Shown here: piece by piece, positions 6,735-15,785 of the stretch
Layout: every line of letters starts with the position of its first letter
How positions within the stretch are numbered: position 1 is the first letter of the stretch
Assembly: GCA_964523945.1 (NCBI GenBank)
Contig: CAZGBU010000001.1
Span: 1 to 64,000, forward strand
Direction: 5' to 3'
From: CAKTOF01 sp964523945
GTDB lineage: Bacteria; Bacillota; Clostridia; Oscillospirales; Oscillospiraceae
Length of the DNA stretch: 64,000 nucleotides
Notes under the pieces: generated by a model
Databases searched by the model: none
Seen by the model: only the letters and a program-made list of their open reading frames with translations
What the model was told of the DNA's origin: nothing
Program-made: the position numbers and the translations under genes

Positions 6735-8374
6735 CGGCGCTGCTGACCGGCGATACGTCGCGGCTCTCCGACGCGGATGCGTCGGATCTCAAGATCGCAG
6801 GCGTCTATCATGTTGTCTCTGTCTCCGGCATGCATGTGTCCATCCTGCTTGGATTCCTGCTGTTTGGCTTCCGCGGGTCGTACCGGCGCAGGGCGCTGAT
6901 CGGAATCCCGGTCGCTGCGGCGTTCGCGGTGCTGATGGGCGGCGGGCCGGGTGTGGTGCGCGCGGTTGTCATGTATCTGTTTGTGCTGGCGGCGCCGCTT
7001 TTCCGCCGGGAAGCAGACTCGCTCACGTCGCTCGGCGCGGCGCTTCTGGCAATGCTGCTGCCCAATCCATTTGCCATTGCCAACGTCAGTCTGCAGCTCT
7101 CGTTTGCAGCGACAGCGGGTATTATTTTGTTCTACCCGCTCATTCTGCGTGGCCTGCGAGGGGTGCAGCCGCTGCGGCGGCTGCGCGCGGCGCACCGCAT
7201 TGCCGGTGCTGCGGTGGACAACCTGCTCGGTATCCTGGCTACGACGTTTGCCGCGCTGATCCTGACGCTGCCGCTGATGGCGCTGTGGTTCGGCACGATC
7301 AGCCTGGTCGCGCCGCTGGCCAATCTGCTGGTTGTGCCCGCCGTGTCCGCCTGCTTCCTGTTGGGGCTTGCGGCGCTTCCGCTGGGTGCGCTGTGGCCGC
7401 CGCTGGGGCTGTGCGCGGTGTATCCGGCCGATTTGCTCTCACGCTATATCCTGGGTGCGTCGCGCCTGGCCGCCCGTCTGCCGTATGCCCAGGTGGACGC
7501 AATGTCGGTCTATGTGACGGCGTGGCTGTTGTTTGCATATGGGATCATTGCGCTCTGGATTGCGCTCCGCCCGCTGCACCGTCGGCCATTGCTGCCCGCA
7601 AGCGCGCTGGTTTTGACGCTGTCGCTCAGTCTGCTGCTGTCCGCGGGCGAGTTTTCAAGTGATGATTTTTCTGTAACGGCGCTGGATGTCGGGCAGGGAC
7701 AGTGTATTTTGTTCACATCGTCCGGCGCGAGTGCCGCGGTCGATTGCGGCGGAACCGATGCCGGTGAAACGCTTGCGACCCATCTGTCGACAGCCGGCGC
7801 TGCTGCGCTGGATGTACTGATTCTGACGCACTATGACGAGGGTCACCTCGGCGGCGTGGCGTCGCTGCTGCATCGGACGCGTGTGCGGACGATCTATGTA
7901 CCGGCTTATTCCGAGGATGCGGCGGCGCAGCAATTGCTGCTTGCGGCGGCTGAGGCGGCCGGCAGCACGATCATCACGGTCGAGTCGGATCAGACGCTTG
8001 CATTTGGGTCGGGGACGCTGTCGGTTTTTGCGCCGGTCACGCGCGGCGGCGACAACGACGCGGGGCTGAGCGTTCTATTCACCTGCGGGACGTTTGACGC
8101 GCTCGTGACGGGCGATATGGACACCGCAGCGGAGCAGCGGCTTTTGAAGCTGCATGCGATCCCGGATCTTGAAATCCTGGTGGCGGGCCATCACGGTTCG
8201 AAGAATTCCACCGGCGCGGCGCTGCTTGCACAGACCCGCCCGGAGATTGTGCTCATCAGCGTTGGTGAGAACCGCTATGGCCATCCGGCGGCCGAAACGC
8301 TTTCCCGCATTGACGCGGTCGGGGCACAGGTCTGCCGCACGGACCAATGCGGCAATATCACAGTTGGGAGGTAA
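6653..8374 (+). CDS. comEC: ComEC competence and metallo-beta-lactamase domains (-1 frame)
   Basis: This is the bulk of ComEC. From about 6713 it encodes FMTALLTGDTSRLSD, the polytopic Competence domain (VVSVSGMHVSIL and following helices) and, from about 7670, a C-terminal metallo-beta-lactamase-fold domain (LDVGQGQ, LTHYDEGHLGG, AGHHGSKNSTG). ComEC forms the membrane channel that takes up single-stranded DNA. The first ~18 codons from ATG 6653 overlap the upstream fragment and are probably not translated alone; no good ribosome binding site precedes that ATG. A whole ComEC needs a -1 shift or a missing base near 6710. It is followed directly by holA. Confidence 0.85.
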   Translation: MGMAGACADAAEAHIATLFPVRSAGFMTALLTGDTSRLSDADASDLKIAGVYHVVSVSGMHVSILLGFLLFGFRGSYRRRALIGIPVAAAFAVLMGGGPGVVRAVVMYLFVLAAPLFRREADSLTSLGAALLAMLLPNPFAIANVSLQLSFAATAGIILFYPLILRGLRGVQPLRRLRAAHRIAGAAVDNLLGILATTFAALILTLPLMALWFGTISLVAPLANLLVVPAVSACFLLGLAALPLGALWPPLGLCAVYPADLLSRYILGASRLAARLPYAQVDAMSVYVTAWLLFAYGIIALWIALRPLHRRPLLPASALVLTLSLSLLLSAGEFSSDDFSVTALDVGQGQCILFTSSGASAAVDCGGTDAGETLATHLSTAGAAALDVLILTHYDEGHLGGVASLLHRTRVRTIYVPAYSEDAAAQQLLLAAAEAAGSTIITVESDQTLAFGSGTLSVFAPVTRGGDNDAGLSVLFTCGTFDALVTGDMDTAAEQRLLKLHAIPDLEILVAGHHGSKNSTGAALLAQTRPEIVLISVGENRYGHPAAETLSRIDAVGAQVCRTDQCGNITVGR

Positions 8375-8378
8375 CGGC

Positions 8379-9425
8379 ATGGCACAGAAGAAATCCGATC
8401 CGTCGGAATATCGGAAGTTCCGCGAGGCGCTGCGCGCCGGCGCGCCGGAGACGCTGTACCTGTTCCATGGCGAGGAGAGCTATCTGCGCGAATACTATCT
8501 CGGCAAGCTGCGCGCGCTTTTTGCAGACAGCCCTGCGGCGGAATTCAACTGCCACCAGCTCGACGGACGGTCGCTCCGCATCGATGATCTGGCCGACGCG
8601 GTCGAGGCGCTGCCAATGATGGCAGAGCGTACCCTGGTCGAAGTCGACGACTATGACCTGTTTGCCGCGCCGGAGCAGGAGCGCACCCGGCTGGTTGCGC
8701 TGCTGGATGATCTGCCGGCGTATGTATGCCTTGTCTTCGTGTTTGACACTGTCCCTTATCGGCCGGACGGACGACTGAAAAAGCTGACGGCAGTGCTGAA
8801 AGCGCGCGCGCATGTCGTGGAATTTGCGCGGCAGAGCCAGAGCGAGCTGGCCGCCTGGGTCGTGCGGCGGCTGCGCCGTGCCGGAAAGACGATCGACACC
8901 AGGCTGGCGGAATACCTGGTTTTCCTGACCGATGGGCTGCTTTCCTCGATCGCTTCGGAAACGGACAAAGTTGCGTCGTTCGCCACCGGCCCGGCTGTCA
9001 CACGTGCGGATATCGATATGGTCGTCGAGCCGAGCCTCGACGCGCAGGTATTTGATATCACCGACGCGATGGCCAAACGCGATTTTGACGCAGCGATGCA
9101 GAAGCTCAGCGTTGTCCTGGCCGGGCAGAACGAACCGATTCCCGTTCTGGCGGCGATCGGGGCAAACCTGCGCCGGATGAGCGCGGCGCACACGCTGATG
9201 GCGGCGGGCAAGGGGCCGGATGCGCTTGCTTCGCTGTACGGCATCCGTCCCTATGCTGCGCAGATGAGCATGAACGCAGCGCGCCGCTTTCCGCGCGCGT
9301 GGTGCGATGCGGCCGTGATTGCCTGTATGGAGACGGACGCCGCGCTCAAGTCGTCTGCCGGTGATCCGGAGCGGTTGCTGGTGCAGCTGCTCGCGCGGCT
9401 GGCGCAGGAGGCAAAGCATGCTTAA
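8379..9425 (+). CDS. holA: DNA polymerase III subunit delta
   Basis: A 348-residue clamp-loader delta subunit, which opens the beta sliding clamp. The N-terminal LYLFHGEESYLREYYLGKL is the typical start of the delta fold, followed by the AAA+-like domain without a functional P-loop and the C-terminal helical collar. ATG 8379 has GGGAGG overlapping the comEC stop region; an upstream extension to 8154 would lie inside comEC. The comEC-holA pairing is common in Firmicutes. It overlaps rnmV by 8 bp. Confidence 0.92.
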   Translation: MAQKKSDPSEYRKFREALRAGAPETLYLFHGEESYLREYYLGKLRALFADSPAAEFNCHQLDGRSLRIDDLADAVEALPMMAERTLVEVDDYDLFAAPEQERTRLVALLDDLPAYVCLVFVFDTVPYRPDGRLKKLTAVLKARAHVVEFARQSQSELAAWVVRRLRRAGKTIDTRLAEYLVFLTDGLLSSIASETDKVASFATGPAVTRADIDMVVEPSLDAQVFDITDAMAKRDFDAAMQKLSVVLAGQNEPIPVLAAIGANLRRMSAAHTLMAAGKGPDALASLYGIRPYAAQMSMNAARRFPRAWCDAAVIACMETDAALKSSAGDPERLLVQLLARLAQEAKHA

Positions 9426-10008
9426 AATCCGGCAAGCGATCGTCGTGGAGGGACGATACGATAAAAACACACTCGCGCAGATCGTCGACGCGCCGATCTT
9501 CACGACCGAGGGCTTCGGCGTGATGCACGACCGGGACAAGCTTGCACTGTTGCGCGCGGTTGCGGACAAGCGCGGACTTATCATCCTGACCGATTCCGAC
9601 GGCGCGGGTTTTGTCATCCGCAGCTATCTCAAGGGCGTGCTGCCGAAGGATCGCGTGCTGCACGCGTACATCCCGGACGTTCCGGGCTGCGAGAAGCGCA
9701 AGCGCAGGCCCGGCCGGGAGGGGAAGCTCGGCGTGGAGGGCATGCGCCCGGCGGTCATCCTTGACGCGCTCCGGCGCGCGGGCGCGGACATGGAGGGGGA
9801 GTCGGCGGAACGGACCGGCGCACCGATCACCAAGGCGGATCTGTTTGCCGCCGGGTTGTCCGGCGCGGGCAGCAGCGCGCGCCGTACCGCGCTCAAGCGC
9901 CGGCTTGGCCTGCCGGAGCATCTGAGTGCCAATGCGCTTGTAGAAGTGCTCAATATCATTTTGACCCGGGAGGAATTCCTGGCACTGACCCAGGATGCTT
10001 TGCCATGA
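9418..10008 (+). CDS. rnmV: Ribonuclease M5
   Basis: A 196-residue Toprim-domain nuclease that matures 5S rRNA. The catalytic Toprim residues are visible: E11 in VVEGRYDK and D59/D61 in TDSDGAG. The C-terminal DUF4093 region includes RRTALKRRLGLPEHLSANALVEVL. The start is inside the 3' end of holA with GGAGG 6 nt upstream. The stop overlaps the start of the ABC-F gene (ATGA at 10005-10008), so translation is probably coupled. Confidence 0.93.
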   Translation: MLKIRQAIVVEGRYDKNTLAQIVDAPIFTTEGFGVMHDRDKLALLRAVADKRGLIILTDSDGAGFVIRSYLKGVLPKDRVLHAYIPDVPGCEKRKRRPGREGKLGVEGMRPAVILDALRRAGADMEGESAERTGAPITKADLFAAGLSGAGSSARRTALKRRLGLPEHLSANALVEVLNIILTREEFLALTQDALP

Positions 10009-11888
10009 TTGATATTTCCGTACAGAACCTGAAAAAGGCATTTGAGAAAGACAAGAATATTCTAGACGGTTTGTCGTTTACCGTCGATTCCGGCGAGGTA
10101 GTTGGTATTCTCGGCCGCAACGGCGCGGGCAAGACAACGCTGTTTCGCCTGCTGACCGGCGAGCTGACCGAGGATGAGGGCGACATTGTCATTGCACCTG
10201 GTAAAAAAATCGGCCTGATTTCGCAGATTCCGCGCTATCCGGCGGGCTATACCGTCGAAATGGTGCTGCGCACGGCGTTCCGCGACCTCGACGATCTCCG
10301 CGTGCGGATGGAGCAGCTCGAACAGCAGATGGCGAGCGACAGTTCGAGTGCGGTTTTGAAACAGTACGACGCGCTCCAGACGCGCTATGCGTCCGGCGGC
10401 GGTTATGAGATGGATGTCAGCTGCGACAAGATCTGCAATGGCCTCGGCATTCCGGCGGCAATGCGCGAGCAGCCGTTTGATGCGCTTTCCGGCGGTGAGA
10501 AGACGCGGGTGAATCTCGCGCGGCTGCTGCTTGAGCAGACAGATATTCTGCTGCTCGACGAGCCGACCAACCACCTTGACCTCCATGCGACCGAGTGGCT
10601 CGAATCATACATCGAGCAGTTTCACGGCACGGTGCTTGCCATCTCGCACGACCGTTATTTTCTTGACCGCGTGGCCGATCGGATCATTGAACTGGCTGGC
10701 GGCAAGGCGGAATTCTATTCCGGCAACTATTCGTTCTATGTCGAGGAGAAGCAGCGCCGTGCGGATCTGCAGCGCAAGCACTATGAGCAGGAACAGGCCA
10801 AGATTGCACAGCTGAGCTTTACCGTCGAGCGTATGAAGGGCTGGGGCATTAACAATCGCACGCTCTACCGGCGCGCAATGGGGATCCAGCGCCGCATTGA
10901 CCGCATCGGCAAGACCGAGCGCCCCAAAACGGAAAAAACGCTGCACGCGCGCTTCAACCAGACGGACTTCCGCGGCGGCGAGGTGCTCTCGGTGCGCGGA
11001 CTGCGCAAGACGTTTGGCGAGCGGACGCTGTTTTCTGATGTGGAGCTGCGTGTCGAGGGCGGCGAGCGCATCGCGTTCCTCGGCGACAACGGCGCGGGCA
11101 AGTCGACCTTTCTGCGGATTCTGCTGCAGGAGATTGCGCCGGATGCCGGCCGCGTCAAATACGGCCCGCAGGTGCAAAAGGCCTATCTGCCGCAGATCAT
11201 TCACTTTGACCATCCGGAGCGCACGCTGCTCGATACGATGCTCTATGAGGCGAATTGCGACACGCAGACGGCCCGCAACCGGCTCGGCGCGTTTTTGTTC
11301 TCCGGTGAGGACGTGTTCAAGACCGTCGGCATGCTCTCCGGCGGTGAGCAGATGCGGCTGCGGCTGTGCATGCTGATGGATGCGAAGATCAACCTGTTGA
11401 TCCTCGACGAGCCGACGAACCATCTGGACATACCGGCGCGCGAGTGGATTGAGGAGGCGCTGGCCGACTATGCAGGCACATTGATCTTCGTCTCGCACGA
11501 CCGCTATTTTGTCGACAGCTTTGCCACGCGGATCTGGGAGCTGGAGGATCAGAAAATCCGTGATTTCCCCTGCGGTTATCAGAAGTACCGTGCGATCAAG
11601 GAGCACGAGGCCGCGCAGCGGCAGCCGGCGGCGCCTGCGCCCAAAAAAGAGAAGAAGGAAAAACCGAAAAATACCTACGGGCTGGGCAAGCAGCTGGCCC
11701 GCCTTGAACGTGAGATTACGCGTCAGGAGCAGGCGGCCGCTGCGCTGGATGCCGAGACCGAGGCGGCGGCGACGGATTTTGAGGCGCTCTCTGCCCTGAT
11801 GGAGCAGCGTGCCGCGCTCGATGAGGCGCTCTCTGCGCTCTACGAGCAATTGGAGACGCTGGCCGCACAGCTGGAGGCGGGCGAATGA
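10005..11888 (+). CDS. ABC-F family ATPase
   Basis: A 627-residue soluble protein with two ABC domains and no membrane helices. Walker A motifs are GRNGAGKTT and GDNGAGKST, signatures LSGGEKTRV and LSGGEQMRL, and each half has LDEPTNHLD. The charged helical linker between the halves (about 245-320) is the P-site tRNA-interaction motif of ABC-F translation factors. The C-terminus has a Lys-rich segment and a coiled coil of the Uup type. ABC-F proteins rescue stalled ribosomes or protect them from antibiotics. Which subfamily this is cannot be decided from sequence alone. Confidence 0.92.
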   Translation: MIDISVQNLKKAFEKDKNILDGLSFTVDSGEVVGILGRNGAGKTTLFRLLTGELTEDEGDIVIAPGKKIGLISQIPRYPAGYTVEMVLRTAFRDLDDLRVRMEQLEQQMASDSSSAVLKQYDALQTRYASGGGYEMDVSCDKICNGLGIPAAMREQPFDALSGGEKTRVNLARLLLEQTDILLLDEPTNHLDLHATEWLESYIEQFHGTVLAISHDRYFLDRVADRIIELAGGKAEFYSGNYSFYVEEKQRRADLQRKHYEQEQAKIAQLSFTVERMKGWGINNRTLYRRAMGIQRRIDRIGKTERPKTEKTLHARFNQTDFRGGEVLSVRGLRKTFGERTLFSDVELRVEGGERIAFLGDNGAGKSTFLRILLQEIAPDAGRVKYGPQVQKAYLPQIIHFDHPERTLLDTMLYEANCDTQTARNRLGAFLFSGEDVFKTVGMLSGGEQMRLRLCMLMDAKINLLILDEPTNHLDIPAREWIEEALADYAGTLIFVSHDRYFVDSFATRIWELEDQKIRDFPCGYQKYRAIKEHEAAQRQPAAPAPKKEKKEKPKNTYGLGKQLARLEREITRQEQAAAALDAETEAAATDFEALSALMEQRAALDEALSALYEQLETLAAQLEAGE

Positions 11889-12478
11889 GACGAAGAAGAT
11901 TTCTGCGCGCCGTGGCTGCGCTTGCAGCGATCGGTGTCATCGCGCTGGTGATCTGCATGGGCATGATCCAGGCGTGGTCGGGCGGCGATCCCGCGGCAGC
12001 GGCGCAGGCAGATTATGCAATTGTGCTCGGCGCAAAAGTCAACGGAACGGTGCCGTCGCGTGCGCTTCGCGCCCGGCTCGATCTGACGCTGGAATTCATG
12101 GAGCGCAACCCGGATGCGCCGGTGATTGTCTGCGGCGGGCAGGGGCCGGATGAGGCAGTTCCCGAGGCACAGGCGATGTATGACTACCTGGCCGCACATG
12201 GTGCGGATATGAGCCGCGTGTACTGCGAAGATCAGTCCGCTACCACGCGGGAGAATCTGATCCACGCGCAGCAGATCTGGCAGTCCATCGGCGGTGGTGC
12301 GGGAACGGCGTGTATCATTTCGAGCGAATTTCACCTCTGCCGCGCGCAGTTTATCGCCGCGTCGCTCGGGATTGACGCGTGCGCGCTCGGCAGTGTTACG
12401 ACGCCATATTTCTACCGGCTGTTTTATACATTTCGCGAGGTCCCTGCATTTGCCAAAGCGGTGCTCCAGGCGCTTTAG
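11885..12478 (+). CDS. YdcF/SanA-like (DUF218) membrane-anchored protein
   Basis: A 197-residue protein with an N-terminal basic stretch and one transmembrane helix (about 8-29), then a DUF218 domain: DYAIVLGAKV, VIVCGGQGPDE, ATTRENLIHA and SSEFHLCRA. Members are linked to cell-envelope functions, but the reaction is unknown. Its ATG overlaps the ABC-F stop (ATGA). It is the last gene of the comEC-holA-rnmV-ABC-F operon. Confidence 0.85.
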   Translation: MRRRRFLRAVAALAAIGVIALVICMGMIQAWSGGDPAAAAQADYAIVLGAKVNGTVPSRALRARLDLTLEFMERNPDAPVIVCGGQGPDEAVPEAQAMYDYLAAHGADMSRVYCEDQSATTRENLIHAQQIWQSIGGGAGTACIISSEFHLCRAQFIAASLGIDACALGSVTTPYFYRLFYTFREVPAFAKAVLQAL

Positions 12479-12493
12479 CAGGACAGATTGCAG

Positions 12494-12522
12494 TTGACCG
12501 GCTGCCAAATATGTGGTATATT
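12494..12522 (+). promoter_or_regulatory. Promoter placed just before a terminator
   Basis: TTGACC (12494-12499), 17-bp spacer, TATATT (12517-12522). The start point near 12529 is only about 25 bp before the strong terminator at 12553, so transcripts would be either very short or dependent on read-through into the dehydrogenase operon. Confidence 0.6.
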
Positions 12523-12552
12523 AACAGTCACACGACTGCACAGACGAACGAG

Positions 12553-12585
12553 AACGGGCCGGCGCGTGCTGCCGGCCCGTTTTTT
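12553..12585 (+). terminator. Strong intrinsic terminator
   Basis: An 11-bp stem (AACGGGCCGGC with GCCGGCCCGTT), 7-nt loop and a run of six to seven T. It ends the comEC-to-ydcF operon and also lies in the leader of the next operon. Confidence 0.9.
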
Positions 12586-12612
12586 ACTGCAAAGGGGATG
12601 AAAGAACCAGGC

Positions 12613-13119
12613 ATGAGGAAAGTAAAGATTTGGGTGGAATCTGTTGTGCTGTATGTTCTCTATGGCGGGCTGCATGAGCTCTCAAAACGGGACAGCCGTG
12701 TGCGCGCAGAGACAGAGCGCTGGCCGAACGGATTTGTCTATGCGCTCACCTGCGGCTATGGCGGGCCGGCGCTCTATCTGGAAAAGACGCCGCACGGCCT
12801 GCGCCGGCGCCGACAGACCAGGGCTGATACGAGCTTTGATATGAAGAGTGTGGAAAAGGCGTTCGTGATTCTGACCGGCCGGCAGGGGTTGGCAATGGGG
12901 TACGCGGCGCACAGCTTTTCGGTACGCGGGGAGATCGCCACTGCCATGTCTTTCGCGCGCTGCGCCGAGCTGACGGAGGCATATCTGTTTCCGCGCGTCC
13001 TGTCCCGGCGGCTGCTGCGCGAGGTGCCAAAGAAAGAATTTGCGGCGATCCGGCTCTATGGCCGGATCCTGGTCGGTTCGCTCTCCGGGCGGTACCGCGC
13101 AAAGGAGGAGACTGCATGA
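12613..13119 (+). CDS. SCP2-like protein of the dehydrogenase operon
   Basis: A 168-residue protein with no signal peptide. The segment from about residue 65 (DTSFDMKSVEKAFVILTGR, then AYAAHSF-like, VRGEIATAMSFARC, TEAYLFPRVLS) resembles the SCP2 sterol-carrier fold found beside alcohol dehydrogenase genes in some Clostridia. It may present a hydrophobic substrate to the two dehydrogenases that follow; this is inference from fold and context. The start is uncertain: ATG 12598 lies 1 nt after AAGGGG and ATG 12613 16 nt after it. The stop overlaps the next start (ATGA). Confidence 0.6.
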   Translation: MRKVKIWVESVVLYVLYGGLHELSKRDSRVRAETERWPNGFVYALTCGYGGPALYLEKTPHGLRRRRQTRADTSFDMKSVEKAFVILTGRQGLAMGYAAHSFSVRGEIATAMSFARCAELTEAYLFPRVLSRRLLREVPKKEFAAIRLYGRILVGSLSGRYRAKEETA

Positions 13120-14303
13120 TTCCAAAGTACTACGAATTTCAACACGCGGCCAAGGTGCTCTCGGGCGATTTTGCCCTGGAGAACATTGCCGGCGAGCTGC
13201 GTCATCTGGGCAGCAGCCGCCCGATGATTCTCACCGACCGCGGCATTGAAGCGGCCGGCGGATTGCAGATTGTCGCGGATGCGATGGAGCATGGCGGTGT
13301 GTCCGCCGTCTATGTTGAGACAGATGTGCCGTCGGATTCGTCGCTTTCGCGTGTGGAGAGCATCGCCGCCGCATTCCGTGCGCATGCGTGTGACGGCATC
13401 GTCGCAGTCGGCGGCGGCTCCGTGATCGACACGGCCAAGGGCATGCGGATGCTGCTGTCGCAGAACTGCGAAAACATCGCCGATGTGATGGGCTGCGAGA
13501 CGCTCAGCCGCGGCGCGGCGCTGCCGTTTATTGCGGTGCCGACGACGTCCGGCACCGGTTCGGAGTCGACGATTGTCGCCGTCATCAAGGATACGGTGCG
13601 CAATGTCAAAATGGAGTTTATCTCACACTATCTGCAGCCGGACGTTGCGGTGCTTGACCTGCGCATGACGGAAAAGCTGCCGGCCAGACTGACTGCAGCG
13701 ACCGGAATGGACGCGCTCTGCCACGCGATCGAAGCGTATACCTGCCTGCAGAAAAACCCGCTCAGCGATGCGTATGCGATTACGGCCATCCGGCTGATTG
13801 CAGAATCGCTGTTGACGGCCGTGGCAAAGCCGGGCGAGCGCGAAGCGCGCATGGCGATGGCCAATGCGTCGATGATGGCGGGAGCTGCGTTCTCCAATTC
13901 CATGGTCGGCATCGTCCATGCGATTGGGCACAGCCTGGGCGGCGTGTGCGGCGTGCCGCACGCGAATGCCATGGCGATCCTGCTGCCGTACGGTATGCGC
14001 TACAATCTGCCGCAGTGCGGCGCGCTCTACGGTGAGCTGCTGCTGCAGCTCGCGGGACCGGATGCGTATGCGTCGACGCCGGCAGCACAGCGGGGCGAGG
14101 CGGCCATCGACGCGGTATGCCGGCTGCGCCAGGCGCTGCACGACGCATGCGGCCTGCCGCTGACGCTGCGCGAGGCCGGTGTAGACGAGGCGCAGCTGCC
14201 GGCGGTCGCTGCGCAGGCGATCGATGACGGTGCGCTGATGGTCAACCCGCGCGCAGCCGGCAAAGAACAGATCCTTGGGATCCTCAGGGAGGCGATGGGC
14301 TGA
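13116..14303 (+). CDS. Iron-containing alcohol dehydrogenase
   Basis: A 395-residue group III dehydrogenase that interconverts alcohols and aldehydes with NAD(P). It has the dinucleotide motif GGGSVIDTAKG (99-109) and all four metal ligands in the expected spacing: D199 and H203 in GMDALCHAIEAY, H268 in VHAIGHSLGG, and H282 in PHANAM. The start overlaps the SCP2-like gene by 4 bp and the stop overlaps the aldehyde dehydrogenase start by 1 bp, so all three are one operon. The chain length of the substrate cannot be read from sequence; the neighbours suggest a long-chain alcohol. Confidence 0.93.
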   Translation: MIPKYYEFQHAAKVLSGDFALENIAGELRHLGSSRPMILTDRGIEAAGGLQIVADAMEHGGVSAVYVETDVPSDSSLSRVESIAAAFRAHACDGIVAVGGGSVIDTAKGMRMLLSQNCENIADVMGCETLSRGAALPFIAVPTTSGTGSESTIVAVIKDTVRNVKMEFISHYLQPDVAVLDLRMTEKLPARLTAATGMDALCHAIEAYTCLQKNPLSDAYAITAIRLIAESLLTAVAKPGEREARMAMANASMMAGAAFSNSMVGIVHAIGHSLGGVCGVPHANAMAILLPYGMRYNLPQCGALYGELLLQLAGPDAYASTPAAQRGEAAIDAVCRLRQALHDACGLPLTLREAGVDEAQLPAVAAQAIDDGALMVNPRAAGKEQILGILREAMG

Positions 14304-15673
14304 TGCAGATCACAGAGCTTGTGGCCCGCCAGCGGGCATATTTTGAATCCGGCGCGACACGGCCGCTTGCGTTCCGCCGCGCCGCGCTCGGCCGCCTGTA
14401 TGATGCGATCGTGCGCATGGAGCCGGCGCTCTTTCAGGCGCTGCGTCAGGACCTGAACAAATCTCCGCAGGAGGCATACATGACCGAGATCGGCTTGACG
14501 CTCTCCGAGATCCGGTATCAGAAGAAGCATCTGCGCGCATTTGCGCGCACGCGCCGGGTGCCCTCTCCGCTTTCGCAGTTTCATGCAAAGAGCTTCATCG
14601 TCCGCGAACCGTATGGGGTCGCACTGATTATGTCGCCGTGGAACTATCCGCTCATGCTGCTGCTTGAGCCGCTGGCCGCGGCGATTGCGGCCGGCAACTG
14701 CTGTGTACTCAAGCCGTCAGCCTATGCGCCGGCAACGTCGGCCGTTCTGGCAAAGCTGATTGCTGAGACGTTTGAAGACCGTTTTGTCGCAGTGGTCGAG
14801 GGGGGGCGGGCAGAGAACACCGCGCTGCTCGATGAGCCGTTCGACTATATCTTTTTTACCGGCGGGCAGACGGTCGGCCGCTTTGTGATGGAAAAGGCGG
14901 CGGCGCATTTGACGCCTGTCACGCTGGAGCTCGGCGGAAAATCGCCATGTATTGTGGACCGGACAGCCAACCTGAAGCTGGCCGCGCGGCGCATCGCATT
15001 TGGTAAGTTTTTAAACAGCGGACAGACATGCGTCGCGCCGGACTATGCGCTGGTCGAACAGTCGGTTGTGCAGCCGTTCCTGGAACACCTCCGTCGGGAG
15101 ACGGTGCAGATGCTCGGCGATGATCCGCTGTCCAATCCCGATTATCCGAAGATGATCAACCGGCGGCATTTCGATCGCGTCTGCGGCCTGCTGGAAGGGC
15201 AGACAGCCGTGTTTGGCGGACATGCTGACGAAGCGACGCTCCGCATTGCGCCGACGGTACTCTATCCCGTGCAGCCGGACAGCGCTGTGATGGGGGAGGA
15301 GATTTTCGGCCCGGTGCTGCCGGTGCTGTCGTATCAGTCGCTGGACGAGGCGATTGCCTTTGTGCGCAGCCGGCCGCGGCCGCTGGCGCTTTATGTGTTT
15401 ACCGGCGACCGGGAGACGGAGCGGCGCGTGCTCGGCACGCTGCCTTATGGCGGCGGCTGCGTCAACGACACCATCATCCATCTGGCGACGTCCCGGATGC
15501 CGTTTGGCGGCGTTGGTGCATCCGGTATGGGCAACTATCATGGAAAATACGGCTTTGATACGTTTACGCATGAAAAGAGCGTTGTGAAAAAGTATACCTG
15601 GATCGATCTTCCGATGCGCTATCAGCCCTACAGCGCCGGCAAACTGGCAATGATCCGGCGGTTTCTGCGCTGA
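14303..15673 (+). CDS. Class 3 (fatty-aldehyde type) aldehyde dehydrogenase
   Basis: A 456-residue NAD(P)-dependent aldehyde dehydrogenase of the ALDH3/YwdH branch, which is shorter than the ~490-residue classes. E209 (LELGGKS) and the nucleophile C243 (NSGQTCVAPD) occupy the standard ALDH3 positions; IMSPWNYP and FFTGG are also present. The C-terminus is hydrophobic and basic, as in membrane-associated members. It probably oxidises the aldehyde made by the preceding alcohol dehydrogenase. It ends the operon; a terminator follows at 15679. Confidence 0.92.
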   Translation: MQITELVARQRAYFESGATRPLAFRRAALGRLYDAIVRMEPALFQALRQDLNKSPQEAYMTEIGLTLSEIRYQKKHLRAFARTRRVPSPLSQFHAKSFIVREPYGVALIMSPWNYPLMLLLEPLAAAIAAGNCCVLKPSAYAPATSAVLAKLIAETFEDRFVAVVEGGRAENTALLDEPFDYIFFTGGQTVGRFVMEKAAAHLTPVTLELGGKSPCIVDRTANLKLAARRIAFGKFLNSGQTCVAPDYALVEQSVVQPFLEHLRRETVQMLGDDPLSNPDYPKMINRRHFDRVCGLLEGQTAVFGGHADEATLRIAPTVLYPVQPDSAVMGEEIFGPVLPVLSYQSLDEAIAFVRSRPRPLALYVFTGDRETERRVLGTLPYGGGCVNDTIIHLATSRMPFGGVGASGMGNYHGKYGFDTFTHEKSVVKKYTWIDLPMRYQPYSAGKLAMIRRFLR

Positions 15674-15678
15674 ATCAC

Positions 15679-15708
15679 GCGGGCGGCATCCGCCGCCCGC
15701 ATTTTTTT
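15679..15708 (+). terminator. Terminator of the SCP2-ADH-ALDH operon
   Basis: A 9-bp stem GCGGGCGGC / GCCGCCCGC, loop ATCC, followed by seven T. Confidence 0.9.
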
Positions 15709-15710
15709 GC

Positions 15711-15739
15711 TTGACAATATAGGGGAAATGGAGTATCTT
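15711..15739 (+). promoter_or_regulatory. Promoter of the acyl-CoA ligase gene
   Basis: A perfect -35 TTGACA (15711-15716), 17-bp spacer and -10 TATCTT (15734-15739). It begins 2 bp after the terminator T-run of the preceding operon. Confidence 0.8.
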
Positions 15740-15785
15740 ATGCTTTAGTGATTAAAATAGATAAAGCAAAAGAGGAAGGATCCCA

